A stretch of DNA of 64,000 nt, from assembly GCA_905213875.1 (NCBI GenBank), contig CAJMJN010000003.1:1-64000 (forward strand). Direction: 5' to 3'. Positions 33,958 to 41,308 of this stretch are shown here, one piece after another. The notes beneath the pieces were generated by a model, which was not told the DNA's origin, searched no databases, and worked only from the letters and a program-made list of their open reading frames with translations. The position numbers and the translations under genes were made by a program. The stretch's first letter is position 1, and every line of letters begins with the position of its first letter. The stretch comes from an uncultured Clostridium sp. Lineage in GTDB: Bacteria > Bacillota > Clostridia > TANB77 > CAG-508.

Positions 33958-34302
33958 TTACTTACTATATTCATATTTTATGATTCTTGAAATTTCTTCA
34001 ATTATATTTTTATTAGTAAAATAATATTTATTATAATCATATCCAAATATTTTTTTAAAATTAGTTATTGACTTTTGTTCTTCTCTATTATCTATGGCAT
34101 ATTTTATAGAATTTCTAATTTGTGTAGAATTTAAATTATCATATTTATTAGCAATATTTTTATATACATTTTCAAAAATTATAAATTCATTATTACTATT
34201 TACAACAATTTGTATAGCTTGTATTAATAATTTAGTCCCTTTTAACGATGGCGATAACCCTAATTCCATTAATATATTGTAAATTGTTATTATATAATTC
34301 AT
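33958..34302 (-). CDS. Stand-alone Spo0A C-terminal (DNA-binding) domain protein
   Basis: 114 residues with no receiver domain. Residues about 8-75 follow the Spo0A effector domain closely: ILMELGLSPSLKGTKLLIQAIQIVV, a recognition-helix region NIANKYDNLNSTQIRNSIKYAID (compare Spo0A: IHEIGVPAHIKGYQYLREAI...TTASRVERAIRHAIE). The rest (KKIFGYDYNKYYFTN) is a short extension. Spo0A is the master sporulation regulator; here an isolated DNA-binding domain sits in a mobile element, so it may read or block 0A boxes without phosphorylation control. Family assignment is by motif only. Confidence 0.75.
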   Translation of the reverse strand: MNYIITIYNILMELGLSPSLKGTKLLIQAIQIVVNSNNEFIIFENVYKNIANKYDNLNSTQIRNSIKYAIDNREEQKSITNFKKIFGYDYNKYYFTNKNIIEEISRIIKYEYSK

Positions 34303-34521
34303 TTTTCTAACTCCTAAATTCTATCTTTTACAAATACTATACCAAAATTATTTTTCTTTTTCAAAATATAAAAAATTACATGCTATGCAATAGATTTTAC
34401 ACATCACGTAATTTTTTTTACTAAATTCTATTATATTTATAATAATATTTCTTAATTTTAACTCTAATATTTGTAAATTCATAAAATGTTACTTTTTACG
34501 TAATACTTTATAAATTTATAT

Positions 34522-34567
34522 AAAAAATACAGGAGACCAACAAATGGAAAAAGCCCCTGTATTTTTT
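34522..34567. terminator. Bidirectional terminator whose loop mirrors a ribosome site
   Basis: AAAAAATACAGG (34522-34533) and CCTGTATTTTTT (34556-34567) form a perfect 12-bp stem usable on both strands. The loop side contains AGGAGACCAACAAATGGAA (34531-34549), the exact inverted copy of the ribosome-site/start region at 34750-34768. On the plus strand the loop could also encode a 9-residue MEKAPVFFL. Confidence 0.7.
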
Positions 34568-34644
34568 CTCTAGATATTTCTACCTAAAGCTATATAATTA
34601 ATTTAAATTATTGCAACTAATTTAAATTAACTAACTTAATTATA

Positions 34645-34755
34645 CTAAAGATATAAATAAAATTCAATATATTTAAAATATATAGGGGGAATTTTCCCCC
34701 TTTTTCTTATGCTCCTGGACTTCCGACCATCTAAGCAAAATTCTCTTTCTTCCAT
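34645..34755 (-). CDS. Candidate 36-residue peptide in an RNA-regulated locus
   Basis: ATG 34755 follows AAGGAGACCAACAA. The frame reads MEEREFCLDGRKSRSIRKR, then GKIPPIYFKYIEFYLYL, stop at 34645: a basic N-half and an aromatic/hydrophobic C-half. It lies on a minus transcript predicted from the promoter at 34935-34963 to the terminator at 34522-34567. An overlapping frame encodes MVGSPGA. Coding status is uncertain; the ribosome site and the complementary terminator loop are the main support. A GGGGGAAAATTCCCCC palindrome is inside the frame. Confidence 0.4.
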   Translation of the reverse strand: MEEREFCLDGRKSRSIRKRGKIPPIYFKYIEFYLYL

Positions 34756-34768
34756 TTGTTGGTCTCCT
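34750..34768 (-). promoter_or_regulatory. Ribosome-site segment complementary to the terminator loop
   Basis: On the minus strand this reads AGGAGACCAACAAATGGAA, containing the Shine-Dalgarno and start codon of the 36-codon frame. The minus transcript's own terminator loop (34549-34531) carries the exact 19-nt complement, so the start could be sequestered by 5'-3' pairing within one RNA, or between two RNAs. Confidence 0.6.
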
Positions 34769-34934
34769 TTCACTATATTCTATAAGTAATTTTCAATTAT
34801 GATAAAAGAAGATAACAAATGTCATTCTTACAAAGTCCAAGCAGTTGCAATGCTTGAATTTCAAATCATAATTGAATACAAGTATTGCAAACTTGCAAAA
34901 TAGCTTTTAGCCATTCCATGCTTATAGTATTTTA

Positions 34935-34963
34935 ATTATACCATATTTTACCAGTATCTTCAA
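34935..34963 (-). promoter_or_regulatory. Promoter of the minus-strand small transcript
   Basis: TTGAAG (34963-34958), 17-nt spacer, TATAAT (34940-34935) on the minus strand, with TGG before the -10. It predicts an RNA starting near 34928 with a leader of about 170 nt before the 36-codon frame. That leader contains inverted repeats TGCAAT...ATTGCA and TTCAATTATGAT...ATCATAATTGAA. Confidence 0.7.
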
Positions 34964-35020
34964 TAAAATCTTTTATATTATGTAAAGTTGTGATATAATA
35001 TATATATTAGGGGTGATTAT

Positions 35021-35740
35021 ATGTCCATTTTTAGTAAAACTGATTTTGGTGAAAATATTAGGAAATTTCGAAAAGCAAGGGGATTAAGTCAAGAAAACCT
35101 GGCTTTAATTTTAAATAAAACTTCTGCCACAATTGCAAGATATGAAACTGGTGAAATAATTCCAAATGCTGAACAAATTCATTTGATATGTGATGCACTA
35201 GGAATATATGAATATGAGCTTTTTAATAATAGTCAAAAAATTATCAATACTGAAACTATTAACAATCCTTTTAATACGGATATTCTCTATTTATATTATA
35301 TAGCATATTATCCAAAATCTAAAAAATATGGTAAAGCAAAATTTAGGTTAAAACTTACTTCAAAACCAGACTTGTGTAAAGTAGATTTTATGGAATATAA
35401 AAAAGATTTTATCTACCTTTCTGGTTATTTACAAACTGACAATCATATTGCTGTATTTGTCTTTGAAAATTACAAAGAAAATAATTTTCGATTTGAATTA
35501 TCGCATCTTATTGTCAATATTGCAAGAGGTACTAACTCTCCTATGCTTGGTACTTTTCATTGTACTAATGGTGAATATGTTCCTAGCATACGCAAATGTA
35601 TTGTATCAAAAAAAGATTTAGACTTTACAGATGATTTACTTGAAAAAATAAAAATTACCGAATTAGAAAAACAAAATTTGAATAACCACAATATTTTATA
35701 TCTTGATATTACTGATACTTATGATTTTGAAAATCTTTAA
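35021..35740 (+). CDS. XRE-family repressor-like protein with unknown C-terminal domain
   Basis: 239 residues. N-terminal HTH (FRKARGLSQENLALILNKTSATIARYETGEIIPNAEQIHLICDALGI), then about 160 residues of mixed alpha-beta sequence (FRLKLTSKPDLCKVDFMEYKKDFIYLSGYLQTDN) without a LexA-type peptidase Ser/Lys signature. Probably the element's main regulator. An extended -10 TGATATAAT lies at 34991-34999, and GGGGTGATTAT precedes the ATG. Divergent from the small-RNA locus promoter. Confidence 0.8.
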   Translation: MSIFSKTDFGENIRKFRKARGLSQENLALILNKTSATIARYETGEIIPNAEQIHLICDALGIYEYELFNNSQKIINTETINNPFNTDILYLYYIAYYPKSKKYGKAKFRLKLTSKPDLCKVDFMEYKKDFIYLSGYLQTDNHIAVFVFENYKENNFRFELSHLIVNIARGTNSPMLGTFHCTNGEYVPSIRKCIVSKKDLDFTDDLLEKIKITELEKQNLNNHNILYLDITDTYDFENL

Positions 35741-35760
35741 TTTATTATATTAAAAGTAAA

Positions 35761-35795
35761 AATAACACTTAAATATTAATTATTTAAGTGTTATT
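35761..35795. terminator. Bidirectional hairpin terminator
   Basis: AATAACACTTAAATA, loop TTAAT, TATTTAAGTGTTATT: a perfect 15-bp stem between the convergent repressor gene and the 35831 gene. Confidence 0.7.
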
Positions 35796-35830
35796 CTTGA
35801 TAATTTTATTACTTTATATTTTTTAATATT

Positions 35831-36409
35831 TTAATTTTTATTATCTAATATTTTTTCTGCTCTTGCTAATAAACTCTCATCTTTTTCTATACTATCCATA
35901 CTAATTTTTATATCTTTTTTTAATATTTCATATTCATCAGTAGTTAAATTTTCTTCTTCTAATATTCTTAGAATTAAATCATAAAGTCTTTTTTCATAAT
36001 TTTTTAATGGACTTTTCGTTATTTCTACAATACCAGTATCCTGTTCATTTTTTGATTCTTCTAATATATCTTCATACTCTTCTGGATAAAACTTCTTTAT
36101 TATTGCTACTCTTTTAGCATCTTCTTCTTTTAATTGAGCTATTTGCTCATTTATAAATGGATCATCTCCTTTTTGCACTTCAGCTGTTTCATATTTTGAT
36201 GTTATATTTTCATTTGAAATATTATTTTTAGCAAATTCTTCCTTTTTAGCTAATGCATTATTTTTTTCTTGGATATTTGCCTCCTCTATCTCCTTATCCG
36301 TCGGAAAGTGTACACTTATAGTTTTTGAGGCATAAATTGCAATAGGAATTACTATTACCGCTATTATAACTATTATTAAGAGTATAATTAATTTAGTTTT
36401 CTTTTTCAT
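35831..36409 (-). CDS. Membrane-anchored coiled-coil protein, unknown
   Basis: 192 residues. N-terminal MKKKTK and a hydrophobic helix (about 8-28) act as a signal anchor. The rest is acidic and helical (EEANIQEKNNALAKKEEFAKNN; ILEEENLTTDEYEILKKDI), likely outside the cell. It lies 21 nt after the lectin-amidase gene on the same strand, so it is a candidate partner (for example an immunity or delivery protein), but no domain supports a function. Confidence 0.6.
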   Translation of the reverse strand: MKKKTKLIILLIIVIIAVIVIPIAIYASKTISVHFPTDKEIEEANIQEKNNALAKKEEFAKNNISNENITSKYETAEVQKGDDPFINEQIAQLKEEDAKRVAIIKKFYPEEYEDILEESKNEQDTGIVEITKSPLKNYEKRLYDLILRILEEENLTTDEYEILKKDIKISMDSIEKDESLLARAEKILDNKN

Positions 36410-36430
36410 AAAATTCCCCCTTTATAATTA

Positions 36431-37588
36431 CTAAAATAAATAAAATAAAAAATATTCATCTGGATAACTTCTACATATATCTAATAAACTTTTATTCAAT
36501 ACATTATTTGAATGATATGTCAATAAATATGTATTATTAGTACCATCATTTACATAGCCTGATACATACATACTATGATGGGATTCTCCTAAGCTTCCAT
36601 CTGATTTTCTATTCGCCATCTGTATTACATCGCCTTCACTAAATGGTATATTCCATGCTAGTGCTGGATTTTCTAAGATTTGACTACCAGTAGCTTTATA
36701 ACCTGCCGAAATATTATTTTTCCAATACTCCCTAAACTCTTGAGCACTAATCCATGGGCTTGGATCTGTTGCTTCCCAACTCTCATTAAATTGGTATCTA
36801 GATGGTGTACTATATTTTGTATTTTTCCTATGAATATTCCAATTATCTCTCATATGAATGCCAGATGCAAGCATCGCTTGTGAAACAAAATTAGTACAAT
36901 CTCCACCCATATTAGTTAAATTTGGATATGCTGGAACATATGAATTATAGTTATCCATTGCATATTTAGCTCCTAAATCAACATCTTTTTCTACTGGTTC
37001 CAGTATCCAACGTTCATTCCAAGCACCAATATAATTGTATTGATGTACATTCTCACCTAAATCACATCCTGCATTACAAGTAGAAATTGCTTTAGTATAA
37101 TTACTTACTTTAGTTACTATAACATAAACTGCTGAATCAGTTCCTCCTATTTTAAATTTTTGTGCATCTGTTCCATTATATTCATATATATGAACATTTG
37201 CTCCATTTTCTGTACTTGCATTAGAAATATCTAAAACCATGTTATTTCCCACATTCGAAAAAAATGAAAATGTTCCATCATTATTATAATTAATATACCA
37301 CCTTTGTGCATTTGTACCATTATATTTATATTGATGAACATTAGTTCCGTTTGTGCTTTGGCCGTTAGAAACATCTAAATACTGTCCTGAAAGTGCATTT
37401 TTTATATAAAATGTTTTATTCATTATGTGATATATCAAATTATCTGAAGTTATTCTTGCATTATTATCTTCTCCTAAAAAATTAAGTTCCTCTAGTTTTT
37501 GAATATTTTCTTTTGCTAATACTTGATTTTGAAATAGCAAGAAAATTGTAATTGCTATATATATTATAATAGCTATTCTTTTCCTCAT
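36431..37588 (-). CDS. Secreted ricin-type lectin / putative amidase protein
   Basis: 385 residues. Signal peptide (about 1-25, ending VLA). A beta-trefoil ricin-B-like lectin follows with repeated Q/N-x-W/F elements (AQRWYI, AQKFKI, NERWIL) at about 55-200. The C-terminal half is an Amidase_6-type Cys-His domain: YVPAYPNLTNMGGDCTNFVSQAMLASG with the likely catalytic Cys, SHHSMYVSG with His, and TYHSNN. It probably binds glycans and cleaves a cell-wall or amide substrate. It is cargo of the mobile element. Strong GGGGGAATTTT ribosome site. Confidence 0.82.
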   Translation of the reverse strand: MRKRIAIIIYIAITIFLLFQNQVLAKENIQKLEELNFLGEDNNARITSDNLIYHIMNKTFYIKNALSGQYLDVSNGQSTNGTNVHQYKYNGTNAQRWYINYNNDGTFSFFSNVGNNMVLDISNASTENGANVHIYEYNGTDAQKFKIGGTDSAVYVIVTKVSNYTKAISTCNAGCDLGENVHQYNYIGAWNERWILEPVEKDVDLGAKYAMDNYNSYVPAYPNLTNMGGDCTNFVSQAMLASGIHMRDNWNIHRKNTKYSTPSRYQFNESWEATDPSPWISAQEFREYWKNNISAGYKATGSQILENPALAWNIPFSEGDVIQMANRKSDGSLGESHHSMYVSGYVNDGTNNTYLLTYHSNNVLNKSLLDICRSYPDEYFLFYLF

Positions 37589-37925
37589 TAAAATTCCCCC
37601 TTTTATTTTTATATAATATTTTCCTCCTTTCCAAATTTTTTATATTGCTTTAATTATAGTGTACGCTTAATATAGTTTTTCTCATTGTATAACATAGTTT
37701 CTAAAATTTCAAGTATTTTTACATTTTTTTCTATTTTTCTATTTTTTTCCACTATTCTTGTAATTCTTACAAATTTTTACAAAATACTATATTTTAATAT
37801 AAATTCGTTTATTTCAGTAAAATTCTTTACAAAATTACCAATTAACTATAATTACAAGTATCATAATACCAGTTCGAACAACTAAAAATTTCTAGAAATT
37901 TTAATTTTATTTATAAGGAGTTTAT
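37589..37925. other. Divergent intergenic region
   Basis: AT-rich spacer between the divergent lectin-amidase operon and the sigma-like gene. On the minus strand a TATAAT (37658-37653) could serve the amidase operon, with no good -35. TTTCTAGAAA-like inverted repeat (AAATTTCTAGAAATTT) lies at about 37888-37903 just before the plus-strand ribosome site ATAAGGAG. No gene was seen. Confidence 0.4.
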
Positions 37926-38324
37926 ATGAAATCTAAAATAATCAATCAATTAAACCAAAAAGATACTGAATTAAATTCAGTTATTGAAACAATACTTGAA
38001 ACAGAAACTATAATTCAAATGTTAGAAAGTAACTATTATCAAAAGTCCATGGAAAATGCCGATGTTGCAGATGTTAATATAAATCATTTAGAAAATATTT
38101 TTACAAATGAAACTTATTATTTGGCAATGAAAATCGTTCCTTTAATTGAAAGAAAAGTTTTATATCTTTCATATATCGAAAATCTTAGATTAAATGATAT
38201 TTGTAAAAGATTAAAGCTTTCTAAAAATGAAGTTATAAAATTAAGAACTAAAGGTATTAACCACTTCAAACATAATTTAGAATTGTTATATAAAACAAAT
38301 AAAATTAAGAAAGGTACTATTTAA
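37926..38324 (+). CDS. Sigma-70 region 4-like small regulator
   Basis: 132 residues. The C-terminal part is a helix-turn-helix like sigma region 4: ERKVLYLSYIENLRLNDICKRLKLSKNEVIKLRTKGINHFKHNL. The N-terminal part is helical with no clear region 2. Such phage/element proteins control late or transfer genes. It heads a plus-strand series reaching the integrase. Ribosome site ATAAGGAGTTTAT. Confidence 0.7.
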   Translation: MKSKIINQLNQKDTELNSVIETILETETIIQMLESNYYQKSMENADVADVNINHLENIFTNETYYLAMKIVPLIERKVLYLSYIENLRLNDICKRLKLSKNEVIKLRTKGINHFKHNLELLYKTNKIKKGTI

Positions 38325-38325
38325 A

Positions 38326-38649
38326 ATGTGTATTGAACATTTAGAAAATGCAATAACAATGCAATCAGCTAAAAACAAATTATTAAATAGTTGGAATTGG
38401 ATTTGTTGCAATGATGGTTCAGGATATTTACAAAGTCCAAATGGAAACTCTTATTTTCATTACGACTGGTCGACTACTGAATATAAACATACTAATAAAG
38501 ATTCTTATTCTTTATGGGGTACTAGAAATGATGATGGCACTTCTACTACTTTCAAAGATTTTCAAGAATATGCTGAACAATATGTTATTAAACATTATTT
38601 AAAAACTAATAATTTAGAGGTATTAAAAAATGAAGAAAATGAAAGATAA
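38326..38649 (+). CDS. Conserved-type hypothetical protein of the element
   Basis: 107 residues starting 1 nt after the previous stop. Rich in Trp, Tyr and Asn (LLNSWNWICCNDGSGYLQSPNGNSYFHYDWSTTEYKH). The SWNWICC-DGSGYL-PNG-SYF-YDW pattern suggests a compact beta-rich domain, unnamed to me. It overlaps the next gene by 20 nt, so expression is coupled. Confidence 0.5.
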   Translation: MCIEHLENAITMQSAKNKLLNSWNWICCNDGSGYLQSPNGNSYFHYDWSTTEYKHTNKDSYSLWGTRNDDGTSTTFKDFQEYAEQYVIKHYLKTNNLEVLKNEENER

Positions 38650-39142
38650 TAAAATTTATTTTAAATGCAAAAACCATAATTCAATTAGAGTTCTATATAA
38701 AAAAGTTGGAAAAGCTCCTGAGATTAAAATTATTTCAAATGTTTTTACTCTAAAAAAAGCGATTATAAAAAAGCAACTTACTATTATTCCTTATGAGGGT
38801 GCCTATATAATTTGTAATAATAATAAATTTAATAATTTTATGAGAACTAACATTATTTTACCTTTAAGAACTATAAGGGGGGATTTTATCCTTGTTAATA
38901 TTGATAAAAATGAACGAGAATTTAAATCATTATCTCAAGAAGATGTTTTATGGTTTACAAAAGATCTAATTAATAAAACTCCCCTTTCCTCTTCTTCATC
39001 TACTATAAAATCCTCTGTTTTATCTACTTATTCTAAAACGTTTGATAATTCTAATAATAGATATATTAGTTTTGAAAAACTTTTAATTGATGTATTAATA
39101 AATGTTCAAACAATTTTATCTAATATATCAAAAAAATGTTAG
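38630..39142 (+). CDS. Hypothetical protein of the element
   Basis: 170 residues; two nearby Met codons (38630 and 38639). Lys-rich N-terminal half with IYFKCKNHNSIRVLYKKVGK, a central GAYIICNNNKFNNFM, and a Ser-rich linker (TPLSSSSSTIKSS) before a final helix. It resembles in plan the small DUF3846-like proteins of integrative elements, but I cannot assign it. Overlaps the upstream gene. Confidence 0.5.
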   Translation: MKKMKDNKIYFKCKNHNSIRVLYKKVGKAPEIKIISNVFTLKKAIIKKQLTIIPYEGAYIICNNNKFNNFMRTNIILPLRTIRGDFILVNIDKNEREFKSLSQEDVLWFTKDLINKTPLSSSSSTIKSSVLSTYSKTFDNSNNRYISFEKLLIDVLINVQTILSNISKKC

Positions 39143-39157
39143 AAAGGAGTTTTTACT

Positions 39158-39202
39158 TTGAATAAAATTAAAAATAGAAATGGAGAAATAGAAAATGAAT
39201 AA
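39158..39202 (+). CDS. Possible 14-codon leader peptide upstream of xis
   Basis: TTG 39158 follows AGAAAGGAG and reads MNKIKNRNGEIENE-stop. The stop overlaps the Xis start codon region (ATG at 39195), and the Xis start has no separate strong ribosome site, so the short frame may serve translational coupling. Confidence 0.35.
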   Translation: MNKIKNRNGEIENE

Positions 39203-39464
39203 TATTAATACTTCAAATTTAATTGATACAAAAGAAAACAAAAATTCAAATGAACAAGTAGTAATAAATTATTTAAATAGAATAACTAATCCTTTTGCTA
39301 TATTATCTGTTCAAGATGTTTCTAAAGATTTACATATTGGAATAAACCAAGCTTATGACTTATTTAAACAAAATGATTTTCCAACTATATGTATTGGTAA
39401 AAGAAAAACTGTAACTTTAGCAGCATATTTGCTTTGGAAAATGTCTACAAAAGGAGGTGTTTAG
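39195..39464 (+). CDS. xis: Excisionase-like HTH protein (Xis)
   Basis: 89 residues. C-terminal winged-HTH as in MerR/excisionase proteins: FAILSVQDVSKDLHIGINQAYDLFKQNDFPTICIGKRKTVTLAAYLLWK. It ends 1 nt before the integrase start, the usual xis-int order. Likely directs excision by bending DNA at the element end. Confidence 0.85.
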   Translation: MNNINTSNLIDTKENKNSNEQVVINYLNRITNPFAILSVQDVSKDLHIGINQAYDLFKQNDFPTICIGKRKTVTLAAYLLWKMSTKGGV

Positions 39465-39465
39465 T

Positions 39466-40674
39466 ATGGCTCAAAAAGGATTGGGCGAAGGTTATGTGTT
39501 TTTTAATAAACAAAGAAAAAAGTGGAATGCACAATATCGAGATTATGATATAAATACTGGAACTTTAAAATTGAAAACTAAAAGTTTTAAAACAAAAGAA
39601 GAAGCAAAAAAATATTTAAGTACAATTATGTACCAAAAAGAAAATCCTATATATGTAGAACATCATGGAATACCGCTTTGTGAACTTATGCGAGCAAATT
39701 TAAAATTTAAGTTAGATACTAACTTAATAACTGCTACACAATTTTCAAGAGTATCTACTACAATTGGAGCTTTAGAAAAATTACCTATTGGAAACAAAAA
39801 AATTGATGAAATAACATCAACGGAAATACAAACATATCTTAATTCTATTAGTAATTTAAGTAACTCATCAATTAAGAAAATCTATGGACAATTTGTCCAA
39901 GCCTTTAAAATAGCCATGAATAAAGGTTATATAATGAAAAACCCAATGAACACTATTATAAGGCCTATCAGTCAAAAGCAGGATAAAAAAGTTAGAGCAT
40001 TAACTTTGGATGAACAGCAAGCTTTTACCGACTATCTTTTAACTAAAGACATAAAGCAATGTAAATACAAAAATGTATTTTTAATTCAAATGTATATGGG
40101 ATTAAGAGTGGGCGAAGCTTTGGCTCTTACTATGAATGATGTCGACTTAAAAAACAAGAAAATAAACATACATAGAACATTGACTACAGATGAAAATAAT
40201 GAAACCATAATGGGAAATAAAACTAAGACCTATGCAGGAATGAGAGTTGTACCTATTCCAGAAGTTATCCATCCTTATGTGATAGAGCAAATGAATATTG
40301 CAAACACTCAATATAATAATGATGAAAAGCTCTTATTTAAACCATTAAATCATAACTATACCAAAAGAACAAATGTAAATTCTGAATTGCATAGAATATT
40401 GAAAAGAGAATTTGATATAACAGATATTTCTACACATAGTTTACGACATACATTTGGGACAAGATGTATTGAAAGTGGTATGGCTCCTGTGGTTGTTCAA
40501 AGATTAATGGGGCATACAGATATAGGTGTTACTTTAAATACATATACTTCTGTTTTTGATAAATTTAAAGAAAATGAAGTTAACAAAGTAAATCAATATT
40601 ACTTAAATAATAATTTGGTTTCAAACAATACTAATTTAATTGATAGTACAATATCAAATGAACATGAAAAATAA
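39466..40674 (+). CDS. int: Tyrosine recombinase / integrase (Tn916 Int type)
   Basis: 402 residues from ATG 39466, after AAAGGAGGTGTTTAGT which overlaps the xis stop. N-terminal arm-binding AP2-like domain (YVFFNKQRKKWNAQYRDYDINTGTLKLKTKSFKTKEEA), SAM-like core-binding domain, and the catalytic domain with R214 (GLRVGEAL), H324-R327 (HSLRH), H350 (MGHTD) and nucleophile Y360. It integrates the element at tRNA-Met. Candidate arm sites lie just downstream. Confidence 0.95.
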   Translation: MAQKGLGEGYVFFNKQRKKWNAQYRDYDINTGTLKLKTKSFKTKEEAKKYLSTIMYQKENPIYVEHHGIPLCELMRANLKFKLDTNLITATQFSRVSTTIGALEKLPIGNKKIDEITSTEIQTYLNSISNLSNSSIKKIYGQFVQAFKIAMNKGYIMKNPMNTIIRPISQKQDKKVRALTLDEQQAFTDYLLTKDIKQCKYKNVFLIQMYMGLRVGEALALTMNDVDLKNKKINIHRTLTTDENNETIMGNKTKTYAGMRVVPIPEVIHPYVIEQMNIANTQYNNDEKLLFKPLNHNYTKRTNVNSELHRILKREFDITDISTHSLRHTFGTRCIESGMAPVVVQRLMGHTDIGVTLNTYTSVFDKFKENEVNKVNQYYLNNNLVSNNTNLIDSTISNEHEK

Positions 40675-41118
40675 AATTAATATAAATTAGATAAAATTAA
40701 TATCAACTAAACAAAGTTTTAAAAAATGGCTAAAAATAAGCATTTTGTTTTGATATTTTATCTGTTTATAATAAATATTTTTATTTTTATGTAAAACTTG
40801 TTATAGTATTATTTTGTAATACAGTTATACCAAGCATTTCCTGCAAATTATTTTATAATATTATTTGTTAATCCCAACTGATTAATTTCATCATAAAAAT
40901 TATAAAAGCGTTGATATATAAGTGTTTCAGTGTAGTTTTCTAAACATCAACTAAACAACATCTAAACAAATATAAAATTGTTTAGTTTGTTGTTTAGTTG
41001 ATGGATTTATGAAATAAAATAAAAATCCGTTAAACCATTGATATTACTAGTGAAAATTAATTTTTATAAATTATATAAAATTTATAGTAGTTGCAAACAA
41101 CAAAACAGCCTGTATCCG
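40675..41118. promoter_or_regulatory. Integrase terminator and candidate arm-type binding sites
   Basis: ATCAACTAAACAA occurs at 40702 and 40946, a related ATCTAAACAA at about 40960, and inverted copies TTGTTTAG at 40978 and TTGTTTAGTTGAT at 40990-41002. The copies between 40945 and 41003 pair as a hairpin that could end the int transcript. Repeats of one motif between int and the crossover site are what Tn916/lambda-type integrases bind with their N-terminal domain. No gene was seen in the 440-nt spacer. Confidence 0.55.
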
Positions 41119-41162
41119 TTGATACAAGCTACTTTTATTGATTATTTCTTTGGTAGCGAAGA
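41119..41162. repeat. attR: right copy of the 44-bp attachment repeat
   Basis: Identical to 30784-30827. It covers the tRNA-Met 3' end (from 41151) and its terminator hairpin arm. Beyond 41162 the tRNA continues (T-arm), proving this copy carries the intact gene. Confidence 0.92.
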
Positions 41163-41227
41163 TGTGATTCGAACACATGACCCTTCGGGTATGAACCGAA
41201 TGCTCTAGCCAACTGAGCTACTTCGCC
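41151..41227 (-). tRNA. tRNA-Met (anticodon CAU)
   Basis: 77 nt including the encoded CCA. Acceptor stem GGCGAAG/CTTCGCT (G1-U72 wobble), D-arm GCTCAGTTGGCTAGAGC, anticodon stem-loop TTCGG-TTCATAC-CCGAA, T-arm ATGTG-TTCGAAT-CACAT. The first base pair and D-arm fit elongator rather than initiator Met; a tRNA-Ile2 (lysidine-modified CAU) cannot be fully excluded. It is the integration target of the mobile element. Confidence 0.92.
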
Positions 41228-41274
41228 ATAACGACAATACATATTATACTTATAGTTTTACCTTTTGTCAAGAT

Positions 41275-41308
41275 AAAAATACAAGAAATTTTCATTTCTT
41301 GTATTTTT
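41275..41308. terminator. Bidirectional terminator
   Basis: AAAAATACAAGAAAT, loop TTTC, ATTTCTTGTATTTTT. It lies at the end of the 41307 gene and upstream of the tRNA gene. Confidence 0.7.

Larger units (their letters stand above)
30784..41162. mobile_element. Integrative mobilizable element in tRNA-Met (10.4 kb)
   Basis: Bounded by a 44-bp perfect direct repeat, one copy of which contains the 3' end of an intact tRNA-Met. It contains a candidate oriT, a MobV relaxase, HTH regulators, Xis and a tyrosine integrase next to the right end. No coupling protein or type IV secretion genes are inside, so it is mobilizable rather than self-transmissible. Cargo: a receiver-like membrane protein, a Spo0A DNA-binding domain, a lectin-amidase secreted protein with a companion membrane protein, and a sigma-like factor. 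It is even more AT-rich than the flanks. Confidence 0.9.

Noticed and set aside
30784..41162. Prophage as the identity of the 10.4-kb element
   Set aside because: No capsid, terminase, portal or lysis genes; a relaxase and oriT-like region are present instead.
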